64,000 nucleotides of DNA from Cepaea nemoralis (GCA_014155875.1 JACEFZ010017699.1:5001-69000), one strand, 5' to 3'. Counted from the first letter of the stretch, positions 22,320 through 34,020 are shown. A program made the numbers and translations. Notes: generated by a model from the sequence alone, not told the origin.

Positions 22320-23560
22320 ATGGAAACGCCCACGAGTATGCGACCTCGTAGAATGACTTCAGATCAAGCTAGGTTATTGTTTGAAACAGTTTTAAACAAT
22401 AGTGATTCCGATATTAGTAAAGATTCAGAAAGAAGTTTTAGTTGTGATTCTAAAGTTTTAGCACGTAGTGATAAAGAAACCAGTGAAAGTTCGTCAGCAG
22501 CTGAGGTGTCTGACAATGAATGTCCGTCTGACAATGAATGTCAGGATGTCACAATTACTTCTCAGCGCAAAGGAAAGCAAACAGTACAAAATAAGAATAA
22601 AACTGGAAGAAAAAAAAACTCGAATTTACAAGCTTCTGTAGAGCGTGATGCATCTATCCCATCATCTTCAACAGCATCAACATGGCAAAATGTGTCAGAA
22701 GGGGAAACAAAACCGAAGTTTGAGTTTCGTCCTCGAAGATCTCACGTCAACTCTAAACTTTATCAACTTCAATCACCTATGGATTTTCTCAAAGTGTTTT
22801 TTGATGATGACATAGTGGATTGTTTAATTAAAAATGTAAACGAATATGAAGAAACGATTTTGATGCAGAACACTCCTAAAAGAAAACATTCTAGTCTGTT
22901 ATCCTGGACCCCACTCACGAAGCACGAATGGCTGAAGTTTACGTCAGTCATTATTACTATGGGACTTGATCCAAGACCATGTATCAAAGACTATTAGAGT
23001 ACAAGTGCACATTTATATACTCCTTGGTATGCCACTATGTTTCCCAGGAATCGATTTGAATCTATTTATCACACCATGTTTCACGTATGTGAACCAGAGG
23101 CAGCAGGTGCAAAAAAAAATCGATCCTCTTGTTGACATGATTCTGAAGAAATTCCAGGAAGCATTTTACCCATTTGAAAATGTGTCCATTGATGAAATGA
23201 TTATTGGGTGGAAGGGCAGATTTCAGCACAGACAATACAATGCAACAAAGCCTCACAAGTACCACATCAAAACATTTGGCCTTTGTGATTCTGCGACTGG
23301 CTATGTGGTGGATTAAAAAATTTACTATGGAACAAACACCAAATACAGTCCGGATTTAGATCCCACAACTTCTCACGCAGTGAAAGTGTTTGCCACACTA
23401 CTGAATGTTCTCGGAGCTGGCCATCACATCTTTGCTGACAGATTCTACACTTCGAAAGCTCTGATTGATTATCTGCATTCCAACAATTTCAATTATACAG
23501 GGACACTGAATGTCAACCGAGTAGGCTTCCGAACAATAACCTAGCTTGATCTGAAGTCAT
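22320..23560 (+). pseudogene. piggyBac transposase (inactivated)
   Basis: DDE-type transposase that would cut and paste the element. Starts at ATG 22320 with METPTSMRPRRMTSDQ, followed by a Ser/Asp/Glu-rich N-terminus. The core begins near 22740 (FEFRPRRSHVN). First catalytic Asp in VSIDEMIIGWKGR (codon 23191-23193), second in FADRFYTSKAL (codon 23437-23439). In-frame stops: TAG at 22995, TAA at 23314 and TAG near 23541. A one-base slip lies in the A9 run at 23111-23119. The third acidic residue and the C-terminal cysteine-rich finger expected in the family are missing, as recognisable coding ends near 23600. Confidence 0.9.
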
Positions 23561-23607
23561 TCTATGAGGCCGCATACTCGTGGGCGTTTCCATTTCCATT
23601 CCATTTA

Positions 23608-24340
23608 GAAAAGTGGTGTTTATTCAGTAAACTCAACAGGATTAGCAGTGATTTAGCAGTGATCAGGATAACAACGCCCCTTGGTAAGTGCAATGTTTTC
23701 ATCATTTTTACCTCTTTTTGTCAAATTATATTATTATTTTTTATTATATTTACAACCTATAGCAATAATTCCAATACCAACATATTCCTTGTGCAATCCC
23801 CTTTACTTTGATATATAATACGTTTCTGCTACAATTTTAACCATTTTCATAACATTATTGTGACACACCCCTACTTCCAGTTTTCTGCCATTATTTTTTT
23901 TTCCATTTTATGTGAACAAGACATGGTTCAGAATATGCAACAACGCTTCCTTTTGGGTAATTTTAATGAGCAATACTGTTTATATTGTTGAAGACAAGTG
24001 GTGTTTGTTTGATTATTCAGTAAATTAAACATGATTAGCAGTATAGGAGTATAGAAAACACCTTATAAGTGCAATTTTTAAAACAATTTTTACCTCTTTA
24101 ATTTCAGTTGTTATTATTACACCTCTCATTATTGTCATAATATTTGTAACCTATCAATTAATTATTAACACTGTCATGTTCCGTGTGCACTCCTCTTTAA
24201 TTTGATATGTAATACAATAGATCTGCTACCATTTTAACCATTAAAAACTTAAAAAAAATTTTTTTTAATGTTTAAAAAATTTTTAAGCATTATTGTGACA
24301 CACCCTTACTGTAAATTTTCTGCCATGAATTTCTGTTTGG
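23608..24340. repeat. Diverged tandem duplication in the piggyBac 3' region
   Basis: Two blocks (about 23608-23900 and 23995-24330) share in order AAGTGGTGTTT, TTCAGTAAA, GATTAGCAGT, AAGTGCAAT, TTTTTACCTCTTT, TTATTATT, TTTAACCATT, and CATTATTGTGACACACCC with TTTTCTGCCAT. Similarity is clearly lower than for other repeats here, so this duplication is older. Confidence 0.7.
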
Positions 24341-24377
24341 TCAGGACTCAATTTATGTTTGGTAGTGAAAGAGTTAA

Positions 24378-26610
24378 GGAACCTCTTTATAAAACTGCCG
24401 TAGAGGTTTACGGCACTGTGGATCATAAGAGGCAGGACTGGTTTGCGGCAAACAGCCAGACTCTGCAGCCCTTGATTGATAAGAAGAAGATAGCTCTCTT
24501 AAGAAACAAGGAAAGGCCAACGCGTAACACTCTGAGTGAGCTAAAGCAAGCTAGGAAGGATGTGCAAAAGGCTGCCAGGCAGTGTGCAAATGATTATTGG
24601 ATCAAGTTATGTGAGTCCATTCAAATCGCAAGTGATAAGGGAAACATCAGAAGCATGTATGAAGGAATAAAGAAAGCCTGTGGTCCAATGATCAAAAGAA
24701 GTGCACCATTGAAAACCTTGACTGGAGAAATCATCACTGATAAGAAACAGCAGATGGATAGATGGGTAGAGCACTATTTGGAGCTTTACTCAAGTGAGAC
24801 CAAACTAGCGGATGATGCCCTCAACGCCATAGAGGCTCTACCAACTCTTGACCACCTGGACACACTTCCCACCATAACAGAAGTTAAGTGTGCTATAAAT
24901 GAACTTGCATATGGCAAGGCTCCAGGTAAGGATGGGATTCCAATAGAGGTTATCAGGAGTGGGCAATACACACTCACTCTACAGATCCACCAGCTAATAG
25001 AGCTATGCTGACGAGAAGGACAAGTCCCACAGGATTTCAAAGATTCAAGCATCATAACACTGTACAAGAACAAGGGCGATCGGAGCGACTGCAACAACTA
25101 TAGGGGTATCTCACTTCTGTGTATTGTTGGAAAAGTATTTGCCAGAATTGTTCTGCGCAGACTTCAAGTCCTAGGAGATCAAGTCTACCCCGAATCACAG
25201 TGTATCTTTCGACAAAACCGGTCTACCATTGATATGATATTCTCATTGCGACAAATGCAAGAAAAATGCCGCGAACAGAATCAACCACTGTTTATTGCCT
25301 TCATCGACCTCACAAAGGCATTTGATTTGGTCAGTCGTGAGGGTCTGTTCAAGGCACTAAAGAAGATTGGCTGCCCACCAACTCTTCTGTCCATTGTGGA
25401 ATCGTTCCACACAGGCATGAAGGGTATAATCAAGTTTGATGGTGCAACTTCTGAAGAGTTTGAAATCAAGAGTGGAGTTAAGCAAGGTTGTGTACTAGCT
25501 CCCACCCTCTTTGGAATATACTTTTCACTTCTACTGAAATATGCCTTTCGTGATCAGGATGGTGGTATATACATTCACTCACGCTCAGATGGCGGCCTCT
25601 ACAATGCTCAGAGATTGAAGGCCAAGAGCAAAATTAGGAGGGTACTGATCAGAGAGTTGCTTTTTGCAGATGATGCTGCAGTTACGACCCACTCTGAGGA
25701 AGAATTACAATGTCTACTATCTGCATTCTCCAATGCTTGTTCCGAATTTGGTTTGAAAATTAGCAAAAAGAAAGCACAGATTATGTCATAAGGTGCACAT
25801 GGGGTACCATCAATCTTTATTGACGACGCCGAACTAGAGATGGTAGACCATTTTACATATCTAGGATCAGTGGTAAATAGCAAATTATCCCTAGATCAGG
25901 AAATCAACATCCGGATTGGTAAGGCAGCAACAACAATGAACAGGTTAAGAAAAAGAGTCTGGGAGAACAGGAAGCTTACTGTCAAAACAAAAGTCCTTGT
26001 CTATCAAGCCTGTGTCCTTAGTACTCTTCTTTATGGCAGTGAAACCTGGACAACTTACACCAAGAGAAACGTTTAAACAGCTTTCATATGCGGTGTCTGC
26101 GAAGAAGTCGTGGTATTAAATGACAAGACAAAATCACAAATACTGAAGTATTGGAAAGATCAGGTTGTGTGACGGTTTATTCCATGCTCAGTCTTCGTAG
26201 ACTTAGATGGATAGGACATCTTAGGAGGATGGATGATGGTAGAATACCAAAGGACATCTTTTTTGGTGAATTACAGATGGGTAAGAGATCTCAGGGTCGG
26301 CCTCTACTACGATACAAAGATGTGTGTAAGCGGGACATGATTGATACAGGCATTGATAATGCACATTGGGAGCAAGTCGCCGCTGAACGTGTTGCATGGA
26401 GGGCAAACATCAGAAATGGAATAAAGACAAAGGAGAAAATTATTGCAGATAAGTCACACACCGAGCGTGTGAGACGTAAGATGGTGCATGATGGTGGAAA
26501 TAACCACGTGTTCACATGCACCCACTGTGAACGAACATTTACAGCGTGAATTGGCCTTACCAGTCACATTCGCTACCGCCATGGGTAAAAGTTATTATGC
26601 CTTTTTGAAG
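24378..26610 (+). pseudogene. LINE reverse transcriptase and C-terminal finger
   Basis: Continuation of the endonuclease frame. Blocks: NELAYGKAPGKDGIPIEVI near 24900, NNYRGISLL near 25095, FIDLTKAFDLVSREG near 25300, SGVKQGCVLAPTLFG near 25470, and catalytic LLFADDAAV near 25665. Then come FTYLGSVVNSK near 25850, LLYGSETWTTYT near 26030, RLRWIGHLRRMDDGRIPKD near 26195 and a C-x2-C...H-x4-H zinc-finger-like end (CTHCERTF then SHIRYRH) near 26515-26585. Breaks: TGA at 25009-25011, TAA at 25789-25791, frame changes near 26075-26160, and a TGA in the finger near 26547. Most breaks are single substitutions, so the copy is recent. Confidence 0.88.
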
Positions 26611-26639
26611 CACAAACTATCGTCTGTCAAGACGGCAAG

Positions 26640-27160
26640 GTGCCAATGATTGTTTTAACTCCTCTTTCTATATTAAAGTTCAACGTGGCTGAATGGATAA
26701 GAGCGTTCTTTCTCAACCTTCTGTGCCGTAGTGGGATCGATCCCTACACCAGTCGGTCAGTTGGAATGAAAATGTTGAATTCTTGCTCAGAAAGCAATGG
26801 CAAACAACTGAACATAAAATTGCTTAGTAAATCAACCAAGGGTTGGATTGATCGCAAGGTCCTGAAACATTTTGTTTTCTCAACTAGTTGTTGTATTAAC
26901 CAACCAAACCATAACGATTATTCTAACCCCTCCATCTCAACCATGTATTACATTACCACCTCAGTCACAGTGGTTACTGTAGCTTCTCTGTCTTAGCTAG
27001 ATGTTACATTGATTCAATCATAGTGATTATTTTAACGCATCTTCCTGACTAGATGTCAGGTCATCTCACTCTTAGTGATTAATTTACATCCTCTTTCTCA
27101 TTAGATGTCAGATTAACTCAATGCAATGATTATTTGAACTCCTTTTTCTCATGTGAAACG
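26640..27160. repeat. Diverged ~50-bp repeat block with a SINE inside
   Basis: The phrase TGATTATTTTAACTCCTCTTTCTC, with AGATGTCAGAT variants, recurs near 26645, 26915, 27030, 27085 and 27130. It is an old, loosely periodic array. The SINE at 26676 interrupts it. Confidence 0.5.
26676..26865 (+). mobile_element. tRNA-headed SINE (head type d)
   Basis: Head with A-box-like GTGGCTGAATGGATAAGAGC and B-box-like GGGATCGATCCCTACACC. It is joined to the shared core CAGAAAGCAATGGCAAACAA. A distinct tRNA-like head from types a to c. Confidence 0.7.
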
Positions 27161-27169
27161 TTAGAATGT

Positions 27170-27353
27170 ACGTGATGGTGGAAATGACCATGTTTTCCTT
27201 TGTTTTTCCATTTTCGTCTTTGTAGACGAACATTTACCGCGCGAATCGGTATGATCAGTCACAATCACCACTGCCATCGGTTGTAGTTAATATGCATTGT
27301 GAGAAACACAACGTAACAGACTATCATCTGTCAGGACGGCAAGGTGCCAATCA
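27170..27353 (+). pseudogene. LINE 3' end, severely 5' truncated
   Basis: Matches the last ~180 bp of the LINE ending at 26650: GATGGTGGAAATGACCATG, ACGAACATTTACCGCGCGAA, then TGTCAGGACGGCAAGGTGCC. Includes the zinc-finger-like C-terminus in degraded form. Confidence 0.75.
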
Positions 27354-27802
27354 GTACAGAGAGTATTATCTTCGCAGGGCTAGCCGTTACTACGTTAACT
27401 CATACAGGTCACTCTTTACATTTTGTTAGAACATATTGACAAGGACATCCCTGAAACCTGTGGAGGACATATAACGAAACTAGGCCAAATTCCAGCCAGT
27501 CGCTATCGGCTGAGCTGAATCATGGTAACATCATAATATCCAACCCACCTTCCCCTCGCAGATGTGAAGTTCTAGTAACAGTCTTGAACAACCCGCTGGT
27601 TTCTGGGATTGGAGAGGTGAAGGTGAGAACCGCAACGCAGGCCCCGTGGAGATTATGATTTCATTCCGGGTCGGGAGAAAACCGTTCACACCAAGGTCAC
27701 TCCAGTAGATGCAAGCCCTTTGCGAATATCTGACAACTTCAGTGTATCAGGATTAAAAGTTACAACTCATAGCTTTCCAGCGGATTCACAACTATTCAAC
27801 TG
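27354..27802. other. Unassigned stretch
   Basis: Unique-looking DNA with no recognised coding or repeat content. Confidence 0.4.
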
Positions 27803-28787
27803 ATCAACCAACCAACCAACCAACCAACCAACCAACCAACCAACCAACCAGCCAACCAACTCACCAACCAACCAACAAACCTAGCAACCTACCAACGAAC
27901 CAGCCAACAAACCTAGCAGCCAGCCAACCAATCAACCTGCAACCAACCAACAAACAAACAAACCTAGCAACCAACCTGCAACCAATCAATTAACGAGAAA
28001 ACCAACCAACTAACCAACAAACCAACCAAAAAATCAACCAACCAACCAATCAACCAACCAACCAACGAACCAACGAATCAATCAATAAACCATCAAACAA
28101 ACCAACCAACCCACCAACCAACCCACCAACCTACCAACCAACCAACCAACCAACCAACCAATTATCCAGCAAACCAATCAACCAACCAACCAACCAACCA
28201 ATCAATTAACCATCAAACAAACCAACCAACCCACCAACTAACCAACCTACCAACCAACCAACCAACCAATTATCCAGCAAACCAACCAACCAACCAACCA
28301 ACCAACCAACCAACCAATCAACCAACATGCAACCAACCAACAAACAAACCTAGCAACCAACCTACAACCAATCAATTAACCATCCACCCAACCAACCATC
28401 CACCCAACCAACCAATAAACCAATAAACCGACCGACCAACCAACCAAACAACCAGCCAACCAACCTACCAACCAACCAACAAACCTAGAAACCTACCAAC
28501 CAACCAGTCAACAAACCTAGCAACCAACCAACGAACCAACCTGCAACCAACCAACCAACAAACAAACCTAGCAACCAACCTGCAACCAATCACTTAACCA
28601 GCAAACCAACCAACCAACCAACCAACCAACCTACCAACCTTTCCTACCAACCAACCAACCAGCCAACCAACCAACCTGCAACCAACCAACAGACAAACCT
28701 AGCAACCAACCTGCAACAAATAAATTAAATAGCAAACCAACCAACCAACCAATCAATCAACCAATAAACCAACTACATAACCAACCC
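27803..28787. repeat. AACC-type tetranucleotide satellite (~985 bp)
   Basis: Mostly CCAA units with a superimposed longer pattern: phrases like CAAACCTAGCAACCAACCTG and AATCAATTAACCA recur every few hundred bases (near 27955, 28345, 28565 and 28690). One strand is nearly G-free. Confidence 0.93.
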
Positions 28788-29034
28788 TTAGAGAATGTTA
28801 AGTTTTCTCCCAGATTTGGTGAACGATTTGTATGTTTCTTTGAATTGTTCCACCCTTTTAAAGTTACAATTCATGTATAAGCTTATGTCTATAATTATGT
28901 TAGCGCTACAGATGACCATATAGATACTATATACAACTATATGAATATTACATTTGACTATACGAATTCCTTGGACTGCCAGAGTAACTGACGACGATTG
29001 CCCGAAAGAGGCTAATGAAACTTGAACATTTTAT
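28788..29034. other. Short unassigned stretch with 21-bp repeat remnants
   Basis: Near 28920-28970 there are two or three degenerate units like ACTATATGAATATTACATTTG, related to the 21-bp array at 29805. Confidence 0.5.
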
Positions 29035-29280
29035 ACAACAATAAGAAAGACACAAACAGCTTTCTTTGGTCATGTGATGAGAAGAGAACATCGTGACGAC
29101 TGGAAAGATCGAGGGGAAGAGAGGCAGAGGCCGACCAAGAGAAACGACTCTGGATGGATTGAGGCGGTGGCATGGAGGAATATCAGCAGCAGAGTTAATC
29201 CAGAACACCAAAGACCGAGATATGTGGAGAGACATGAATGCCTACGCCAGCTGGCAATGCACTTGATGATGATAATGATA
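29035..29280 (+). pseudogene. LINE 3' end
   Basis: Encodes the FFGHVMRREH block and a Gly/Arg-rich segment found at the C-terminus of EN-RT LINE ORFs, ending in a GATGATGATAATGATA tail. Frame is broken near 29110. Confidence 0.65.
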
Positions 29281-29365
29281 TGTGTGTTACATATTAATAT
29301 ACATGAGTTACATATGACAGTATGAATGCTACATATGAATATGTAGATGTTAAATATGAATATCT

Positions 29366-29775
29366 GGATAGTTTTAGTTTAGTTTAGTCGACGGATCAAC
29401 ATCACGGCACACGGTGTAACCCATACGTTCTACGTTCTACTCCTTACTCAAGCCTGAGTTCGGAGAATCTCAGGTCAGTGCACGAACTCCGTAGCACCGG
29501 CGAGGATCATGAAAATACTTTGTGTAGATTTTTAACTCGAAAGTTTGCTCGGGCAGCGCCGTTAGGCTACACTTTTTCGATTTCCAACTGCCAAGGGATT
29601 TTTTACGTGGGCAACAATACACACGGGCGTCCGATCTCACTACCCAGAGACCAGGGGAAGTTTTATTACTAGAAGTCCACGTGAAAAAATCCCGGCCCTC
29701 ACCGGGGCTTGAACTCGTGACCTCCAGCACTCGAGGCGGACACCAAACCCCGAGACTACTCAGCACCCCCCCCCC
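29366..29775 (-). mobile_element. SINE family C, minus orientation
   Basis: Read on the minus strand: a tRNA-like head with TGGTGTCCGCCT (A box) and GAGTTCAAGCCCCGG (B box), then CACGTGGACTTCTAGTAA, AAAAAATCCCTTGGCAGTTG, and a tail reaching TTGATCCGTCGACTAAACTA. A plus-strand copy lies at 30300-30820. Confidence 0.8.
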
Positions 29776-29804
29776 CCAAAAAAAAAAAAAAAATCTGGCT
29801 GTAA

Positions 29805-29980
29805 AATATGACTATATGGATGCAAAATATAAATATACGAATGGTAAATATGACTATATGGCTGTTAAATACGACTATCTGGATGTTAAATATGATCATA
29901 TGGATGTTAAATATGACTATTTGGATGTTAAATTTGACTACTTGGATGTTAAATATGACTATATGTATGCTTCAGTTAAT
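29805..29980. repeat. 21-bp minisatellite
   Basis: About eight units of the type TATGACTATATGGATGTTAAA. Similar units occur at 28920-28970, 29317-29366, 33180-33207 and 34021-34090, on the outer sides of neighbouring insertions. Confidence 0.85.
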
Positions 29981-30299
29981 ATCTCATCTAATCTCATCAT
30001 GTTCCTCTTGTACCTTGCGGTGTCGAGGTGAAGTATAAACAGCGGGAGAGTGCCCGCTTATTGACTTCATGTATCGATATTCCCATGGACTCTGTTATTC
30101 CCTGCGTCCATCGTTTACGTAGTCGGCCTCTTCCTGTTTCCCTCTGCTTGTTGTGGTATAGTGTTAGTTGGTAACCTACTTGTATGGTCAAACCATTTGA
30201 CTTGCTGCCTTCTAATATAAACTAGTGCAGCTATAACCCCCCACTTTAGTCCTAATTTCTTCACTTCTCATCTTATCTCTTCTTGATACATTGATTATT

Positions 30300-30825
30300 C
30301 TCGAGGTATGGTGTCCGCCTAGGGTGCTGGAGCTCCCGGGTTCAAGTCCGGTGAGAACCCGGATTTTTTCACGTGGACTTCTAGTAACAAAATTTTCCCT
30401 GGTCTCTGGGTAGTAAGATCGGAATCGGACACGCGTGTGTATTATTGCGCATGTAAAAAATCCCTTGGCAGTTGGAAATCGAAAAAGGGTAGCTTAACGG
30501 CGCTGCCCGGGCAAAATTTAGAGTTAAAAATCTACCCAAAGTATTTCAGGGTCCTCGTCGGTGCTACGGAGTTCGTGCACTGAGCTGAGATTGTCCGGAC
30601 TCAGGTTTGAGTTAGGAGTAGAATGGAGCACTTAGAGGTTACACCCGTATGCCGTGATGTTGATCCGTGGACTAAACCAAACTCGGTGCTACGGAGTTCG
30701 TGCACTGAGCTGAGATTCTCCGGACTCAGGTTTGAGTTAGGAGTAGAACGGAGCACTTAGAGGTTACACCCGTATGCCGTGATGTTGATCCGTGGACTAA
30801 ACCAAACTAAACTAAACTAAACGGG
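30300..30825 (+). mobile_element. SINE family C, plus orientation, with duplicated tail
   Basis: Head GGTATGGTGTCCGCCTAGGG with B box CCGGGTTCAAGTCCGG. The body matches the minus copy at 29366-29775. The last ~120 bp (from TCGGTGCTACGGAGTTCG to TGGACTAAACCAAACT) occur twice in tandem, at about 30567 and 30686. Ends in AAACTAAACTAAACTAAAC. Confidence 0.8.
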
Positions 30826-31389
30826 AATCTCATTTCTATTGTTGTGATTTTTCTTTTCTCTTTTTCTGTCATTGTCCAGGTTTGGCATTGGTAACATAGA
30901 GTTGGTAGGAAGATTGTGTTGTAAAGTGCTTTCTTAGTAGTTATTGATGCATGTTTGTTCTTTAGTATTGGTGCCATTTGTCCAATGAGTTGGTATGCCG
31001 TATAGCATCTATTTTCGATTTCGTCTTCTGACTTGCCATTTGATGATATTATACTTCCTAGGTACTTGAAACTCTTTACTTGTTTCAAGGGATGTTCATT
31101 TAGGTGAATCTTTGTTGCTTTTTCTTCATTAGTTATAGTCATTACCTCATTACCTGCGGTCTCTGTTTGGCTGGTTTCTTTACATATGTTGTCTATATAT
31201 GTTATGAACAAGAGAGGAGACAGGACACACCCTTGTCGTACTCCGGATCTTATGGTGAAGGGTTCTGAGTGTCCTCCAATTGCTCTCACTATGCATTAAC
31301 TGTTGATGTGTAAGCTTCTACTTAGGTTTGCTAGACGTGTACTAACTCCATATTGTCTAAAGATTTCCCACAGCTTGTTTATATCTACT

Positions 31390-31735
31390 ATAACAGAGTG
31401 TCTGTCTCTGTTAAGGGAATCTAAGTCGGCGTGCAAGAGAAAAAGGGTCGAAACTTCAGTGCACGCGGGAGCACCCTGGGAAAATGTAAATAACTAGGGA
31501 TGCTCACGCGTGACGGAAAAGATAGCAACGAGTGAGTGATTAGCCAGCAGTCTTAGAGCGAGGTCACGTTTAAGTCACCATCAAGTATTGTCGAAATATC
31601 TGGACCTCTGTTATTTGTCTACGATATTTATAAGAGTATGTAAACCTGAAGCAACTACAATTAAATGTCATACATCAGGAGACTGCTGGAGTTATGTTAT
31701 TTCGGAATTCACCAATTTGCTACACGGTAACACTA
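31390..31735. mobile_element. Unidentified insertion inside the minus-strand LINE
   Basis: LINE coding stops near 31390 and resumes near 31735 at a nearby position in the RT frame. The insert has no recognised ends or coding. It could be a non-autonomous element or a rearrangement. Confidence 0.45.
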
Positions 31736-32447
31736 CTCTATCAAATGCCTTATTTTGGTCGACAAAGGCTAGGTAGAGTGTTTCAATGAATTCGATTGAT
31801 TTTTTCAAGTTGTAAATAGCAAAAATGGCATCAGTGCATCCTTTGTTTTTCCTAAATCCAAGTTGTGTTTCGCTTACGTGGGGTTCTATTGTAGTTCGTA
31901 ATCTTTTCTCAAGAACTTTGCAAAATACTTTCCAAGTATGGCTGAACAGTGAAATGCCTCCGTATTGCGTGCATTCCCTTTTGCAGCCTTTGTTTTTCCA
32001 AATTGGGATAATTATGGCGTTTCCCCAGTCTCGTGGTGTCTGTTGTTCTACCCAAACATGGTTGAATAGTCTAGATAGCCATGCTGTTCCTATCCTCTTG
32101 CTGCTTTCATTGGTTCACTTGGTATTTCATCTTGTCCTGGTGATTTGTTCAATGGGGCTAATCCAACGGCTTCTGTGATTTCTTCTTTCAGTATGTCTGG
32201 TTCTAGTTCTTAGGTGGCATCTGTGTCGGTTTCTTGAATTCCTGTGACATCTGATGGGATGTTGAGAAATTGTTCGAAGTACTGTTTCCATCTTATTAGG
32301 ATTTCTTTTTGTTCGCTTATTGGTTCTCCATTTTCGCTGTTAATTATTTCAGTTGGGTCAAAGGGTTCTCCTCTGATTCTCATTGGCCTTGTCTTTTTAT
32401 GGAAGTTTCTAGTTGCCTCCTTGTAGTTTTTATTTAGGGTTTCTCCA

Positions 32448-32465
32448 TAACCCCCCCCCCCCCCT
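32448..32465. repeat. C homopolymer
   Basis: Run of about 15 C within the LINE, likely to have unstable length. Confidence 0.85.
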
Positions 32466-33207
32466 TTCCCCAGTCATTTTGGTTTGCTCTCTTTACTATT
32501 TTATTCACATGTCTTCTCGCTATTCTATATTCTATGTAATCGCATTCCTGTTTGCTCTTCGACCACTTTTTATATTTTTTCCTTGTTTGTCTTTTACAGC
32601 TTTCTTTACTTCTGCGGTCCACCAACTTGTTATTTTCTTTATCCGTGTTTTGCGTTTTTTCGTGGTTCCACATGTTACTTTTGCAGTATCTAAAATGCTT
32701 GATTTGAACATCTCTCATTCTTCTTCCACTGTCTTTCTTTCTGTAGGTAATTTTACAAAGAATTCAGTTAGTTCTTTCTCATAATTCTCCCACTGCCTCG
32801 TATCTGAGGTTTTTTAAGTTTACTGATTCGCATGGCATGTATTTTCCTGGTCGTTGCTTTCTTCTACTGATGGTTCTTATTGTGGCAAAGACTGCTTTGT
32901 AGTATGTGTTTATACTTAAGTTTGGCACTGCCCTCGCATCTAATTTATTTCTGTTTATGTTATTTCTTGTTAATATAAAATCAATTTGGCTTTTAGTATC
33001 TAGGTCGTTCCATTTATACCAGGTGTATATATGTGAGTCTTTGTGTTTATAGAATGTGTTTGTTATATAGAGGTCGTGTTGGCTGCATAGCTCTATCTGT
33101 CTACTGCCGGTATCATTTCTTTCATTATGTTGGTCTCCAAATGCTCCAAGATGTTTTTCTATGCCCGCTCTGTTGTGTAGTTAAATACTACTATATGAGT
33201 GTTAAAT

Positions 33208-34019
33208 TGCATTGGCACCTTTCAGTCCCGACAGACGATAGTTTGGTACATTGTGCTTTAAAAAGGCTTAATAACTATAACCCATGGCGGTGGAGAGTGT
33301 GGCTGGTAAGGCCAATTCTTGCTGCAAATGTTTGCCCACAGTAGATGCATGTGAAAATATGGTCATTTCCACCATTATGCACCATCTTACATCTCTCACA
33401 CTCTGTGTGTGTTTTATCTGCAATCATTTTCTCTTTTGTCTTTATTCCATTTCTGATAGTTGCTCTCCATACAACACGTTCAGCGGCGACTTGCTCCCAA
33501 TGTGCATTATCAATGCCTGTATCAATCATGTCCCGCTTACACACATCTTTGTATCGTAGTAGAGGCCGACCCTGAGATCTCTTACCCATCTGTAATTCAC
33601 AAAAAAAAGATGTCCTTTGGTATTCTACCATCATCCATCCTCCTAACGTGTCCTATCCATCTAAGTCTACGAAGACTGAACATGGAACACAATTGCCGCT
33701 CCATAGCACAAAGCCTGGGCTGAAATATAGAGATCATGTGTTGCCCATGGAGCATGATCCCTCTCTCCGCCTGCCTAGTTCACTCTAGACGAAAGGAAAC
33801 ACCTATAAATCTGGAACAAGACATGCTGCAGAAGCTGCCGGATCAGCAAAGCAATGCTCTAACTGTCCGCCTGTCGGAGCTTCGATCCTAGACCAGCTCC
33901 TAAGCAAGGCTTAGGGCATGGTCTGCCCTGCCATGACATTTTGTCTTTAGGTTGCATTTACTCGCACCAGGATAAGGCTTGTACCCTCCCAATTGCGCTC
34001 TTCCGCTCGAAGCCGTTGG
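33208..34019 (-). mobile_element. Internally deleted LINE copy (5' leader joined to 3' end)
   Basis: The right part (about 33695-34019, read in reverse) matches the leader of the LINE at 20497-20830. The left part (33208-33690) matches its last ~470 bp, including the CELQMGKRSQGRPLLRYKD segment and the zinc-finger-like C-terminus (CIYCGQTF). About 3 kb of native LINE between them is absent. Flanked by the 9-bp direct repeat GTGTTAAAT (33199-33207 and 34020-34028). Both native termini are present, so it was probably mobilised in its short form. Confidence 0.85.
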
Positions 34020-34020
34020 G

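Larger units (their letters stand above)
22057..24373 (+). mobile_element. piggyBac DNA transposon, complete ends, nested in LINE
   Basis: Bounded by TTAA at 22053-22056 and 24374-24377, the target duplication typical of piggyBac. Terminal inverted repeats: CTTTTTCGCTACCAAG at the left and the complement of TTTGGTAGTGAAAGAG at the right, matching at 13 of 16 positions. One TTAA plus the two LINE flanks gives an uninterrupted LINE frame, so both ends are exact. It carries a damaged transposase (22320-23560) and a 3' region with an imperfect internal tandem duplication. Confidence 0.93.
20495..26650 (+). mobile_element. Near full-length EN-RT LINE, split by piggyBac
   Basis: Starts near GCCAACGGCTTCGGGCGG (20497) and ends at CAAGGTGCCAATG (near 26648). 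The same two termini bound the short copy at 33208-34019, which supports these limits. It contains a ~630-bp leader, an EEP endonuclease, a piggyBac insertion at 22057-24373, an RT and a C-terminal zinc-finger-like block. ATTGT occurs just before the 5' end and just after the 3' end and may be a short target duplication. LINE clade not assigned. Confidence 0.8.
30826..33180 (-). pseudogene. LINE with partial EN and RT, minus strand
   Basis: Reading leftward from 33180: end of endonuclease (DTKSQIDFILTR near 32990), a basic linker (KKYKKWSKSKQECDYIEYRIARR near 32530), RT start (PRDWGNAIIIPIWKNKGCKREC near 32000), FRKNKGCTDAIFA near 31850, FVDQNKAFD near 31755, SGVRQGCVLSPLLF near 31240, and YLGSIISSNGKSEDEIENR near 31040. 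The segment that should hold the F/YADD catalytic site is missing between 31190 and 31150, an internal deletion. A block of ~340 bp (about 31390-31735) with no LINE similarity interrupts the RT. The 5' end is truncated. Confidence 0.8.

Noticed and set aside
22320..23560. Domesticated piggyBac-derived host gene
   Set aside because: Transposon ends and TTAA are intact, whereas the reading frame has three stops and lacks its C-terminus.
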